Notes: generated by a model not told the origin, from the letters alone. Counted from the stretch's first letter, positions 47,689 to 56,412 are shown. The stretch: 64,000 nucleotides of DNA from Rhizobiaceae bacterium (GCA_016742175.1 JACVCH010000020.1:1-64000), one strand, 5' to 3'. Translations and numbers: made by a program.

Positions 47689-48024
47689 ATGGCTTCACCC
47701 ACCACCACCGCCAAGGTCCGCGCCAACGACGCGAAGACGAAGGCCGAACTCGAAGCCGAGATCGAGCGCCTGAAGGGCGACGTGACGAAGCTCAAGGACC
47801 AGCTCAGCGAGACCGGCCAGCGCACCTACCGCTCGGCGCAGCGCGCCGCATCGTCCGGCATCGAAAGCGTCAAGGCGCGCAGCGAGGCGGCGATCGAGGA
47901 CATTCGCGGCCAGGCCAAGGATTATGAGGCGCAGCTCGAGGAAGCCGTGCGCGAGAAGCCGATCTCCTCGCTCGCGATCGCAGCCGGCGTCGGCTTCGTC
48001 CTCGCTCTCCTGACGCGCCGCTGA
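47689..48024 (+). CDS. DUF883/ElaB-like membrane-anchored stress protein
   Basis: 111 residues from ATG 47689 with an AGGAGA ribosome-binding site. Helical, coiled-coil-prone body (KTKAELEAEIERLKGDVTKL) and a C-terminal tail anchor (PISSLAIAAGVGFVLALLTRR), the layout of DUF883/YqjD proteins that sit at the inner membrane and can hold ribosomes in stationary phase. First gene of a three-gene operon under an EcfG promoter. Confidence 0.85.
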   Translation: MASPTTTAKVRANDAKTKAELEAEIERLKGDVTKLKDQLSETGQRTYRSAQRAASSGIESVKARSEAAIEDIRGQAKDYEAQLEEAVREKPISSLAIAAGVGFVLALLTRR

Positions 48025-48032
48025 GGCGACGG

Positions 48033-48497
48033 ATGTTCGCCACGCTCATCGCATCCATCGTAGCCGGCGAGACCGCCGACATCATCGGACGCACCAAGCG
48101 CTCGGCCATCGCCTATGCGATCGCCGGGCTGATGGTGCTGTTCGGCATCATGTTCGGGCTGATCGCGCTCTATGTCTGGATCGCGGGACATTGGGGACCG
48201 ATCCCGGCGGCGCTCGCGCTGGCCGGCGCATTCATCGTGCTGGCCATCCTGATCGTCGTGATCCACGCCTCGACCGCGAAGCGGCAGGCGCGCGAGGCCT
48301 CCAAGCGGCGCTCCGTCGACGCCAAGGCCATCGCTACCACGGCCGCCGTCGCGGCGCTGCCGGCGCTGCTTGCGCGGCGCGGTTCGGCCGTGGCGCTGAT
48401 CGTGCCGGTGCTCGGGATGGTCGGCTACCTCATCTACAAGGAAAACGCGAAGCCGGCGCGCGGGCGTCCGGCACGCGATCCGCTCAACCGACCGTAA
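48033..48497 (+). CDS. Phage-holin-like/DUF1469-type membrane protein
   Basis: 154 residues with two central membrane helices (AIAYAIAGLMVLFGIMFGLIALYVW and ALAGAFIVLAILIVVIH) and a possible third near residue 125. A basic linker and tail flank them. YqjE/DUF1469-like proteins typically follow DUF883 genes (yqjD-yqjE), as here. Nine bp after the previous gene. Function unknown, likely envelope stress. Confidence 0.75.
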   Translation: MFATLIASIVAGETADIIGRTKRSAIAYAIAGLMVLFGIMFGLIALYVWIAGHWGPIPAALALAGAFIVLAILIVVIHASTAKRQAREASKRRSVDAKAIATTAAVAALPALLARRGSAVALIVPVLGMVGYLIYKENAKPARGRPARDPLNRP

Positions 48498-48515
48498 CAG
48501 AAAAGGGGCATCGCC

Positions 48516-48740
48516 ATGGACGACAAGGTCAAGGTCAACCCAACCGAAGCCCGGCAGGGCCGAAAGGGAACTCATCTGCTGACGATCCTGATCGTCGCGC
48601 TCGTCCTCGCCGGCATCGTCGGCTGGGCCGTCGGCCTCTTCGGCGGCGCAATCGAGCCGGAAGAGCCGGTGGGCGGCGCGCCGACCGAGCAGCCAGCAGG
48701 AACCACCGACACGCCTGTGACGGGTGAACCGGCGCAGTGA
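48516..48740 (+). CDS. 74-residue single-span membrane protein
   Basis: Basic N-terminus, one span (LLTILIVALVLAGIVGWAVGLF), then an acidic Pro/Thr-rich periplasmic tail. AAAGGGG ribosome-binding site. Third gene of the EcfG-controlled envelope operon. No family recognised. Confidence 0.7.
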   Translation: MDDKVKVNPTEARQGRKGTHLLTILIVALVLAGIVGWAVGLFGGAIEPEEPVGGAPTEQPAGTTDTPVTGEPAQ

Positions 48741-48789
48741 CCGCTGCCGCATCGATGACGATCGAAGGGCGCCCTCGCGGCGCCCTTTC

Positions 48790-49725
48790 CTATTCGGGCT
48801 CTGCCAAGGCGGGACGCAGGACCTTGACCGCACCAGGGTGAATCCTGAATTCGACCTTCGGCTCCAGCTTGTGCAGTTCGCCGTCGATCACGCAGCGAAA
48901 TTTCCGGTGCGCGGACAGGATGTGCATGGTGACGGACCTTGTCTGGTGAATTTCCACCTGCGCGTTCGTCTCCCATTTGCCGAGCGCCATCTGCGCCAGG
49001 AAGGCCAGCATCTCGCGGCGCGAGCGCGCCTTCGTCACATAGATGCCGAGCGTGCCGCCGTCCGGCGTGTCGGTATAGGGGATGTGGCCTTCGCCGTAGA
49101 GATTGTTGGTGATGCCGATCGACGAGGTGCGTGCCTCGACCTCGGTGCCGCCCGGCATTTCGAGCCTGACGCGGATACGCGGCGGGTTGAGAACCGTGTC
49201 GACGGCGGCCTGCGCCGACGCCCTGATCTTGCCGAGGCGCGAGGCGAACTCGCGCTGTTCGCGCAGGTGGACGAGCTTGGCGTGCATGCCGACTGAATAT
49301 TGATGCACGAAGGGCCGCCCGTTCGCGGTTGCGATGTCGACATCGGAAACCGGCGCCGTAGCGAGCGCGTCGAGGGCCTGGCTCAAATCGAGCGGGATCT
49401 GAAGGCTGCGGGCGAAGAGGTTCATCGTGCCGGCGGGCAGCACCGCCAGAACCTTGCCGGTGTTCATCAGCTTGGCGGCGGCTCCCGAGACGCTGCCGTC
49501 GCCGCCGCCGATCAAAACGCCCTCGACCTTTCTGTCGCCGACCGCGCCGTCGAGCTCGGCTTCCAGCTTCTTGCCGGGCACCAGAACGATGTCGACCGAA
49601 TGCCCGCCGGCGGCGAACTTGTCGCGGATTTCCGTCGACAGGGCGTCGGTATCGGCGGTGCGGAGCGTTCCGCCTTCGGAGTTCAGGATCGCCTTGAAAT
49701 GCAAATCATCGCCCTTTCGTGTCAT
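48790..49725 (-). CDS. Diacylglycerol/lipid kinase family protein
   Basis: 311 residues. DAGK catalytic domain: ILNSEGGTLR, LIGGGDGSVSGAAAKLM (nucleotide-binding GGGDG), LPAGTMNLFARSL, and SIGITNNLYGEG. Family members phosphorylate diacylglycerol, sphingosine or related lipids; the bacterial substrate is unknown. Divergent from the PRC-barrel gene. Confidence 0.85.
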   Translation of the reverse strand: MTRKGDDLHFKAILNSEGGTLRTADTDALSTEIRDKFAAGGHSVDIVLVPGKKLEAELDGAVGDRKVEGVLIGGGDGSVSGAAAKLMNTGKVLAVLPAGTMNLFARSLQIPLDLSQALDALATAPVSDVDIATANGRPFVHQYSVGMHAKLVHLREQREFASRLGKIRASAQAAVDTVLNPPRIRVRLEMPGGTEVEARTSSIGITNNLYGEGHIPYTDTPDGGTLGIYVTKARSRREMLAFLAQMALGKWETNAQVEIHQTRSVTMHILSAHRKFRCVIDGELHKLEPKVEFRIHPGAVKVLRPALAEPE

Positions 49726-49805
49726 GGTGACGGGGCAAGAATGGGCGGGCGGGCGCGTGGTTCCGCAAAGACATCACGGAATCGGGAGCAGCCGCCGATT
49801 TCGGC

Positions 49806-49831
49806 GGAACAAACTGTCGAAAAGTGACGTT
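49806..49831 (+). promoter_or_regulatory. EcfG-type promoter (GGAAC-N17-CGTT) for PRC-barrel gene
   Basis: GGAAC at 49806-49810, CGTT at 49828-49831, spacer 17; exact match. Leader of ~85 nt before the ATG at 49923. Confidence 0.8.
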
Positions 49832-49922
49832 GTTGATGTGTGAAAGGCCGCGATACCCGTCCCCTGCGAAAAGTTCGGACATCGCGGCCGTGCAATTGGA
49901 ACATGCACAGGAGAGATTTACC

Positions 49923-51050
49923 ATGATCCGCACCCTTTTGGCGACTACCGCAATCGCGACGCTTCTTTCCACGGGCGCTTTCGCCCAGACGACCGCCCCC
50001 GCCACGACCGATCCGGCAGCCGCTCCGGCGACCGAAGCCGCTCCGGCCGATGCCGCGGAAACCCCCGGCCCGGAGCCTGTCGAAGGCCATCTGGCTTCCA
50101 ACATCATCGGCGAGAACGTTTATAATGGCGTTGCCGACGATGCCGAGAGCATCGGCACCGTGAATGACATCGTACTTGGCGCAGACGGCCAGGCCGCGCT
50201 CGTCGTGGTCGGCGTCGGCGGCTTCCTCGGCCTCGGCGAAAAGGACGTTGCGCTCGAGTATGATTCGCTCGAATGGGCGCAGCGTGAAGACGGCTCGACC
50301 TGGCTCGTCGCCTCGACGACCCGCGAGCAGCTCGAGCAGCAGGAAGCGTTCGACCGCGACGCCTATGATCCGGACGATGCCGAAGGCATGGCCGCGACGG
50401 GCGCTGCAACGGGCGGCGCTGCGGCGACCACGGATACGGCAACCGCTCCGGCTGCTGACGATGCGGCCGACACCGACGACATGGCTGCAGCTCCGGCCGA
50501 GGACGACGCCACCGCGACGGACGATATGGCTGCCGACGATGATGCCGCCGCGACCGACGACATGGCCGCTGAAGACGACGCTGCCGCCACCGACGATACG
50601 GCTGCTGCCCCGGCTGCGGACGAAGCCGAGACGGACGACATGGCCGCTGCTCCGGCTGAAGACGACGCCGCCGCGACCGACGAAACCGCCACGGCTGCGA
50701 TCGATCGCTCGACGCTGACGGAAGTCGATGCGGCCGGCCTCAGCGCCGAAGAGCTGATCGGCACCACCGTCTACGGCGCCGATGAAGAGAATGTCGGTTC
50801 GATCGAGGACGTCATCCTCGACGGCGAGACGGTCGACTTCGTGACGCTCGAAGTGGGTGGTTTCCTCGGCATGGGCGACAAGGAAGTCGCCGTCTCCATG
50901 GAAAACCTCGCCTTCATGACGGATGAGGATGGCGAAGTGTATCTCTACACCTCGTTCACCAAGGAGCAGCTCGAGGCGCAGCCCGAGTATGACGAGGCGA
51001 CCTTCGCCGACGCGCGCGACGATCAGCTTCTGATCAACCCCGCGAACTGA
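49923..51050 (+). CDS. Exported protein with two PRC-barrel domains
   Basis: 375 residues from ATG 49923 with an AGGAGAG ribosome-binding site. Signal peptide to about residue 21 (...LLSTGAFAQ). The first PRC barrel (about 60-135, ENVYNGVADDAESIGTVND) and the second (about 275-355, TTVYGADEENVGSIEDV) are similar. They are separated by ~110 residues of Asp/Ala-rich low-complexity sequence with repeated TDDMAA units. Periplasmic, very acidic; a stress-induced envelope protein by its promoter. A terminator follows. Confidence 0.85.
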   Translation: MIRTLLATTAIATLLSTGAFAQTTAPATTDPAAAPATEAAPADAAETPGPEPVEGHLASNIIGENVYNGVADDAESIGTVNDIVLGADGQAALVVVGVGGFLGLGEKDVALEYDSLEWAQREDGSTWLVASTTREQLEQQEAFDRDAYDPDDAEGMAATGAATGGAAATTDTATAPAADDAADTDDMAAAPAEDDATATDDMAADDDAAATDDMAAEDDAAATDDTAAAPAADEAETDDMAAAPAEDDAAATDETATAAIDRSTLTEVDAAGLSAEELIGTTVYGADEENVGSIEDVILDGETVDFVTLEVGGFLGMGDKEVAVSMENLAFMTDEDGEVYLYTSFTKEQLEAQPEYDEATFADARDDQLLINPAN

Positions 51051-51074
51051 TCGACCGCAAGGTCGTGATGGAGA

Positions 51075-51098
51075 GGCCCGGGATTTCCCGGGCCTTTT
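51075..51098 (+). terminator. Rho-independent terminator after PRC-barrel gene
   Basis: Stem GGCCCGGGA / TCCCGGGCC with a 2-base loop and a TTTT run. Confidence 0.85.
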
Positions 51099-51111
51099 CC
51101 TTGCGCGAAGT

Positions 51112-52653
51112 TCAGCGGCGCGGGAGCGGCGCGAAGGGGCCGCGCGGTCCTTCGTCGGTCAGTTCGCCGAGCGCCAACGACTGGTCGAGATGGGTGGCGC
51201 GCCAGGCAAGCATCCGTTCGAGCATGTCGACATGGATGTCGCGATAGGCCGCAGCGCGCGAGCGGTCGACGGTCTCGGATGGGTCGGCCTCTAGATCGAA
51301 CAGCAGCGAGGGGCCGGCGGCGAAGTGGACGAGCTTGTAGCGCTCGCCGCGCAGGACCGCGAGATTGGCGGTGCGCTGCGCGGCCGGCATGCGCTTCGAC
51401 GAGCCGCCGGGGCCGGCGCGGAAATCGAACTCGACATGGGCTTCGGTGCGCCAGTCGTCGGGCGCCTTGCCGTCGAGAAAGGGCGCGAGGCTGCGGCCGT
51501 CGAGCCAGGGCTGCGGCGGCAGGTCCATCAGGTCGAGCAGCGTCGGAAAAAGATCGACGGCCTCGGTGAAGCGGGTGACCCCTGCCCGTCCCGCCTTGCG
51601 CCGTGGGTCGCGGATGATCAGCGGCACGTGGTAGCTGCCGTCGAAATAGCCGCCCTTGCCGAGGAGATGATGGTCGCCCATCAACTCGGCGTGGTCGCTG
51701 GTCAGGACGACGATGGTGTCGTCCCACTGGCCGGTCGACTTCAGGTGATCGAAGAGCCGGCCGAGCTGCGTGTCGACCTCCGAGATCATGCCATAATAGA
51801 GCGCCTTGATCTGGCGGAAGTCGGCCTCGCCGAGATCGCGCACCTTGCCCTTGCGGCCGGGCAGGAACTTGTTCGTCTTCGTCCGCTCCAGTTCGGCGGC
51901 GACGAATGGGTGCACCTTCGCCTCGGCCTGCGGATCGGCGGTGCGGGCGAAGCCGCCGCATGCGGCCGGGTCATACATGGTGTTGTAGGGCGCGGGCACC
52001 GCGAAGGGCGGATGCGGACGGATGAAGGAGAGATGGGCGAACCAGCCGGCCTCCTGCGCGCCATGCCAGCGGATGAAGGCGTCCGCCATGAACGCCGTCT
52101 CGGTCTGGTCGGCCGAATAGACGGGCGGCGAAGCGTCGATCGCCTTCGAGCCGTCGGCGGGGCGGTGGATGTCGGGCGAGCCCATCGAGACGTCGATGCC
52201 CTGCGCGCCAAGCCAGGCGAGCCACTGGCGCTGGTGCTCGGGCAGCAATTGCCCGACGGAAAAGCCCGGCAGGATGCCCTCATAGCCCTTCAAGGCGGGA
52301 TCGTTCGCGTCGTGCAGGCGCGGGTCGGGCGCGACGTCGGTGTAGCCGAAAAGCGTCGGATCGTAGCCGGCGCGGCGGGCGGCGCGGGCGATGTTGTCGT
52401 GGCGGTCGTCGAGCGGCGTGCCGTTGCGGCAGACGCGGTTGTTCATCTGGTAGAGGCCGGTGTAGATGCAGGCGCGGGCCGGGGCGCAGGGCGCAGCGTT
52501 GGCGAAATGGCGGAGGAACACAGTCCCCTCGCCCGCCAGCCGATCGACATTCGGCGTCCTGACCACGCGATTGCCGGCGATGCCGAGCGCGTCGCCGCGC
52601 CACTGGTCGCAGGTGACGAACAGGATGTTGGGACGCGACTTCCGCCTGGCCAT
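51112..52653 (-). CDS. Sulfatase-family hydrolase, phosphonate monoester hydrolase-like
   Basis: 513 residues, almost the same length as Rhizobium phosphonate monoester hydrolase (514). The formylglycine-forming motif CAPAR is at 56-60, followed by TGLYQMNNRV. Metal ligands are in VTCDQWRGD and LTSDHAELMGDH. The C-terminus WRTEAHVEFDFR also matches PMH. Cleaves phosphonate or phosphodiester (or sulfate) esters and needs Cys 56 conversion to formylglycine. Start ATG 52653 with GGAG. Divergent from the VOC dioxygenase gene. Confidence 0.85.
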   Translation of the reverse strand: MARRKSRPNILFVTCDQWRGDALGIAGNRVVRTPNVDRLAGEGTVFLRHFANAAPCAPARACIYTGLYQMNNRVCRNGTPLDDRHDNIARAARRAGYDPTLFGYTDVAPDPRLHDANDPALKGYEGILPGFSVGQLLPEHQRQWLAWLGAQGIDVSMGSPDIHRPADGSKAIDASPPVYSADQTETAFMADAFIRWHGAQEAGWFAHLSFIRPHPPFAVPAPYNTMYDPAACGGFARTADPQAEAKVHPFVAAELERTKTNKFLPGRKGKVRDLGEADFRQIKALYYGMISEVDTQLGRLFDHLKSTGQWDDTIVVLTSDHAELMGDHHLLGKGGYFDGSYHVPLIIRDPRRKAGRAGVTRFTEAVDLFPTLLDLMDLPPQPWLDGRSLAPFLDGKAPDDWRTEAHVEFDFRAGPGGSSKRMPAAQRTANLAVLRGERYKLVHFAAGPSLLFDLEADPSETVDRSRAAAYRDIHVDMLERMLAWRATHLDQSLALGELTDEGPRGPFAPLPRR

Positions 52654-52667
52654 GATGTTCTCCGATT

Positions 52668-52696
52668 GAACAATCCAAGATCGATTGTTCGACAAT
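52668..52696. promoter_or_regulatory. Overlapping inverted repeats, probable operator
   Basis: GAACAATC-N7-GATTGTTC (52668-52690) overlaps ATTGT-TCG-ACAAT (52684-52696). Symmetric sites between divergent genes usually bind a dimeric repressor. No regulator gene is adjacent. Confidence 0.55.
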
Positions 52697-52810
52697 AGAG
52701 AACGGTCCATTCTGCCGAACGGTCTTCCAATCCGCCCCCGATGGCCGACATATGGCCCATGGATCACGCACGGCGCAATCGCCGCGCAAGCCGAGGGAAA
52801 GGGAATCGAC

Positions 52811-53743
52811 ATGATCGACCAGATCAAGGGGCTCCACCACGTCACCGCAATGGCGCGCGACGCGCGCGAGAACAACGGCTTCTACACCGACACGCTCGGC
52901 CTTCGCCGGGTGAAGAAGACCGTCAATTTCGACGCGCCGGACGTCTACCACCTCTATTACGCCGACGGCGCCGGCACGCCGGGGACGGTGATGACCTACT
53001 TCCCCTTCCCCAACGCCGCGCGCGGCCGTCCGGGAACGGGTGAGGTCGGCACGACGGTCTTTTCGGTGCCGGAGGGCTCGCTCCCATTCTGGGAAAAGCG
53101 GCTGGGCGAGAAGGGCGTCGCCGGCATCACGCCGTCGAACCGCTTCGGCGAGAACGTGCTGCGCTTCGAAGGGCCGGATGGCGACGGGCTGGCGCTGGTC
53201 GAGACCAGCGGCGACGGCCGCGCACCGTGGACCGGCAACGGCGTTTCCGCCGACCATGCCATTCGCGGCTTCCGCTCGGTGTCGATGCGGCTGCGGGACA
53301 CGGAATTGCAGGCCGAGCTCCTGACCGCCATGGGCTACAGGGAAACGGCCAAGGAAGGCGCGGTGCGCCGCTTCGTCGTCGAGGGCGGCAACGAGGCCAA
53401 TGTCATCGACCTCGAGGCGCATCCGCTGATGAATCCCGGCCAGCAGGGCGCGGGCTCGGTGCATCACGTCGCCTTCGCGGTCGAGAACCGCGACGCGCAG
53501 CTCGCCGTGCGCAAGGCGCTGATGGAGACGGGCCAGCAGATCACGCCGGTGATCGATCGCGACTATTTCTATGCGATCTATTTCCGCACGCCGGGCGGCG
53601 TGTTGTTCGAGGTGGCGACCAACGAGCCGGGCTTCGACCGCGACGAGGATGCCGCGCATCTCGGCGAAGCGCTGAAGCTGCCCAAGCAACACGAGCATTT
53701 GCGGCCCTATCTCGAACAGAACCTGCAGCCGATCGATGCGTGA
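52811..53743 (+). CDS. VOC-family ring-cleaving dioxygenase (MhqO/LinE-like)
   Basis: 310 residues. Two vicinal-oxygen-chelate modules: the first opens KGLHHVTAMARDARENNGFY with a metal His, the second contains GSVHHVAFAVENRDAQ, and the last ligand Glu is in GGVLFEVATNEPGF. Family members cleave hydroquinones or similar rings. ATG 52811 with AGGGAAAGGGA upstream. First gene of a four-gene run with esterase, GNAT and dodecin. Confidence 0.85.
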   Translation: MIDQIKGLHHVTAMARDARENNGFYTDTLGLRRVKKTVNFDAPDVYHLYYADGAGTPGTVMTYFPFPNAARGRPGTGEVGTTVFSVPEGSLPFWEKRLGEKGVAGITPSNRFGENVLRFEGPDGDGLALVETSGDGRAPWTGNGVSADHAIRGFRSVSMRLRDTELQAELLTAMGYRETAKEGAVRRFVVEGGNEANVIDLEAHPLMNPGQQGAGSVHHVAFAVENRDAQLAVRKALMETGQQITPVIDRDYFYAIYFRTPGGVLFEVATNEPGFDRDEDAAHLGEALKLPKQHEHLRPYLEQNLQPIDA

Positions 53744-53750
53744 GGCCATA

Positions 53751-54368
53751 ATGACCACCGAAAGCTACAAGCACCGGATCGAGGATGGGGGCGCGAATGC
53801 CCCGCTCCTCTTCACCTTCCACGGCACGGGCGGCGACGAGCACCAGTTTCCCGACCTCGGACGCGACCTGATGCCGTCGGCCACCATCGTCTCGCCGCGC
53901 GGCGACGTTTCGGAAGGCGGCGCGCTGCGCTTCTTCCGCCGCACGGCAGAGGGTGTCTACGACATGGAGGATTTGGCCGCTCGCACCGAGCGGATGGCCG
54001 GTTTCATCGAGGCGATCGTCGCCGAGCGGCAACCGAAAGCCGTGCTCGGGCTCGGCTATTCGAACGGGGCCAACATCCTGGCGTCGGTCATGTTCGCGCG
54101 GCCGGGGCTTTTCGACGGTGCGGTGCTGATGCACCCGCTGATCCCGTTCCAGCCGCAGGTGGACGGAACGCTTGTCGGCAAATCGATCCTGATCACCGCC
54201 GGGCGCAAGGACCCGATCTGCCCGCCGAACCTGACCAGCCGGCTGGAAAGCTACCTGCAAGGGCTCGACGCCGGCGTCGAGACGGTCTGGCACGAGGGCG
54301 CGCATGAGGTGCGGCCGGTCGAAATCGAGGCGGCGCGGCAGTTCCTGCGCCAATGGGAGAGGAAATGA
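53751..54368 (+). CDS. Carboxylesterase/phospholipase-like alpha/beta hydrolase
   Basis: 205 residues. Lipase-type nucleophile elbow GYSNGAN, oxyanion-side FHGTGGDEHQF, a likely Asp in TAGRKDPICP, and His in WHEGAHEV. This protein type commonly accompanies MhqO-like dioxygenases (MhqD). Start ATG 53751 with GAGG; ATG 53736 is an alternative overlapping the previous gene. Confidence 0.82.
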   Translation: MTTESYKHRIEDGGANAPLLFTFHGTGGDEHQFPDLGRDLMPSATIVSPRGDVSEGGALRFFRRTAEGVYDMEDLAARTERMAGFIEAIVAERQPKAVLGLGYSNGANILASVMFARPGLFDGAVLMHPLIPFQPQVDGTLVGKSILITAGRKDPICPPNLTSRLESYLQGLDAGVETVWHEGAHEVRPVEIEAARQFLRQWERK

Positions 54369-54655
54369 TGAGCAATATCGAACGCGAGGATACCGGCTCG
54401 AAGGGCCGCTATTTCTTCAAGGGCGCGGGCGGCGATTTGGCCGAGATGACCTTTTCCAAGGCGGGAGCCAGCCAGATCATCATCGACCATACGGAAGTGC
54501 CGGACGCCTTTCGCGGACAGGGCGTCGGGCTGAAGCTCGTCGAGCGCGCCGTTACCGACGCGCGGGCCGAGGGCAAGACCATCATCCCGCTCTGCCCCTT
54601 CGCTGCGGCGCAGTTTCGCAAGCATCCCGAATGGGCCGACGTGTTGAAGCGCTGA
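54365..54655 (+). CDS. GNAT-family N-acetyltransferase (YjdJ type)
   Basis: 96 residues, a short single-domain GNAT. Visible: IIIDHTEVPDAFRGQGVGLKLVERAV (acetyl-CoA loop) and IIPLCPFAAAQFRKHPEW with the conserved Cys of this subgroup. ATG 54365 overlaps the esterase stop, so it is coupled. Substrate unknown. Confidence 0.85.
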   Translation: MMSNIEREDTGSKGRYFFKGAGGDLAEMTFSKAGASQIIIDHTEVPDAFRGQGVGLKLVERAVTDARAEGKTIIPLCPFAAAQFRKHPEWADVLKR

Positions 54656-54717
54656 CCGACCTTTCCTTCGCGGGCGAATGCCATAGCTGATGGGGATAAC
54701 CCGCGAAGGAGACCATC

Positions 54718-54921
54718 ATGGACAATGTCTACAAGAAGATCGAGATCGTCGGATCGTCGAAGGATTCGATCGAGGACGCCATCCAGGGCGCCGTGTCGCG
54801 CGCCTCGTCGACGCTGAACAATGTCGACTGGTTCGAGGTGAGCGAAATCCGCGGCCATGTCGAGAACGGCAAGATCGCGCATTACCAGGTCGGGCTGAAG
54901 ATCGGCTTCAAGCTCGAATAG
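54718..54921 (+). CDS. Dodecin flavin-binding protein
   Basis: 67 residues. Dodecin pattern: VYKKIEIVGSSKDSIEDAIQGAVSRASSTLNNVDWFEV (with the flavin-stacking Trp) and GKIAHYQVGLKIGFKLE. Forms a hollow dodecamer storing riboflavin or FMN. AAGGAGA ribosome-binding site. Ends one base before the convergent subtilase stop. Confidence 0.93.
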   Translation: MDNVYKKIEIVGSSKDSIEDAIQGAVSRASSTLNNVDWFEVSEIRGHVENGKIAHYQVGLKIGFKLE

Positions 54922-56325
54922 TCACTTGCCCGCCGTCTCGACGGGCGCGCCGCACAGGCCCGAGGCATCGAGCAGCCCGGCGCCGTAGACCGGGTCGCGG
55001 CCGGACTCGCCGGCGTCGGCGGCGCGCTCGACCAGGCGCTCGGCGACTTCTGCCGGCGAGAGGCCGGGCTCCTCGTGCAGGATCAGCGCTGCCGCCGCCG
55101 TGACGAAGGGCGCGGCGAAGGACGTGCCGGTCTTGGTGCGGGCGCCGGAGATGGATGCGGCGGTCCAGATGTCGACGCCGGGCGCGGCAAGATCGATGTG
55201 CTCGCCCTGCCCCGCGCGGCGGTAGACCCTGCCCCGCCGGTCCACCGCCGTGACGGCGAGGACGTCAGGATAGGCGGCCGGAAAACGCGGCTCGGCGCGC
55301 GCGCCGTCATTGCCGGCGGCCGCGACCACGACCGCGCCCGCCTCGACCGCGGCGCGGACCATGCGCTCCAGCACCAGATTGGCGTCGCCTGCGAGGCTCA
55401 AATTGAGGATGCGCGCGTCGCGGCCGATCAGAAGATCGACGGCGCGCACGACGTCGTAAGCGGCGGCGCGCTCGCCCTCGCCTTCCGCGACGAAGGCGTC
55501 GACGGCGATGAGGCCGGAATCCGGCAGGAGGCCGCGGGCGCGCTCCGCCGCATTGCCGACGATGAGCGCGGCGACCGCCGTGCCGTGCTGGCGGCCGGAA
55601 GGGTCGGTCTCGTCGGCGATGCGCAGGACTTCAAGGTCGGCGCCCTCGAAGATCGCGTGATCGCCATTGATGCCGGTGTCGACCATGCCGATCGTGACGG
55701 CGGGCCGGCAGTTCCGGTCGCCGAGCGGCCAGTTGACCATGGCGAGCGGTGCGCAGGCGGGGCCTTCGCACTCCCCGGCATCGCCGGCGCTGGCGCGGTA
55801 GAAATGGTTGAAATCGGCGGTCGCGGCGTCGTTGATGGCGCGAACGGCATCGCGTGCATCCTCGAGAGAGAGGCCGTCGGGAATGCGCAGCTTCAGGACC
55901 GTCTGGTCCAGCGTTTCCAGCCTTTCCTGCGACAGAATGGTGTAGCCGTCGGCTTCCAACGCGGCGCGGTCGGCGGGCGTGAGGCCGATCGCGACGATCT
56001 CGCGCTCGGCATAGTTTGGAAGATTCACGACCTGCGGCTGCGCGCGGGCGCGACGGGGCGCGGTGCGTCGCATCGCGCCGAAGGGGCGCAGGATCTGCCG
56101 CAGGAAACGCGGCGGGCGCGCGCCGCCGTTGCCGAAGGACGGGGCGCCGCCACCGCCTTCGCCGGCCGATGCGCCGCCGCCCTCGCCGCCATCGTCGCCG
56201 TCATCGGCGAGCGCAAGCACCGGCCGGAAGCCGTCGCCGGGCGCAACCGGAATCGCGGCCAGGAGCAGCGCCACCGTCACGGCTGCGATCGGGCCTTTGA
56301 TGCGTCTCACGGGCTCCACCCTCAT
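54922..56325 (-). CDS. Exported subtilisin-like serine protease (S8)
   Basis: 467 residues from ATG 56325. Signal/anchor at residues ~11-29, then a Gly/Asp-rich linker (41-70) and an N-terminal prodomain-like region (100-175). Catalytic triad: Asp 216 (VDTGIN), His 247 (RQHGTAVAAL), Ser 402 (GTSFAAP); oxyanion Asn 339 (AAGND). All are intact, so it should be active outside the cytoplasm. Divergent from an ECF sigma gene with overlapping promoters that share an AACGTT core. Confidence 0.87.
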   Translation of the reverse strand: MRVEPVRRIKGPIAAVTVALLLAAIPVAPGDGFRPVLALADDGDDGGEGGGASAGEGGGGAPSFGNGGARPPRFLRQILRPFGAMRRTAPRRARAQPQVVNLPNYAEREIVAIGLTPADRAALEADGYTILSQERLETLDQTVLKLRIPDGLSLEDARDAVRAINDAATADFNHFYRASAGDAGECEGPACAPLAMVNWPLGDRNCRPAVTIGMVDTGINGDHAIFEGADLEVLRIADETDPSGRQHGTAVAALIVGNAAERARGLLPDSGLIAVDAFVAEGEGERAAAYDVVRAVDLLIGRDARILNLSLAGDANLVLERMVRAAVEAGAVVVAAAGNDGARAEPRFPAAYPDVLAVTAVDRRGRVYRRAGQGEHIDLAAPGVDIWTAASISGARTKTGTSFAAPFVTAAAALILHEEPGLSPAEVAERLVERAADAGESGRDPVYGAGLLDASGLCGAPVETAGK

Positions 56326-56334
56326 TTGATGACA

Positions 56335-56379
56335 GGAATAAGCGTCGCACTGGAAACGTTCTGCGAGAACACATATTCC
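56335..56379. promoter_or_regulatory. Overlapping divergent GGAAT-N16/17-CGTT promoters (ECF/subtilase)
   Basis: Plus strand: GGAAT 56335-56339, spacer 17, CGTT 56357-56360, for the sigma gene. Minus strand: GGAAT 56379-56375, spacer 16, CGTT 56358-56355, for the subtilase. The two -10 elements share the palindrome AACGTT. Same motif found at 59613 and 59662. Confidence 0.7.
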
Positions 56380-56412
56380 TGAGCGGCGAATTTTTTCTCG
56401 AGAAGACGGGCG

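Noticed and set aside
49895-49900. GGAAC just upstream of the PRC-barrel gene
   Set aside because: No CGTT at the required spacing; the upstream copy at 49806 is the valid one.
50400-50700. Tandem DNA repeat array
   Set aside because: Degenerate TDDMAA coding units inside the PRC-barrel protein; codon variation shows it is protein-level low complexity.
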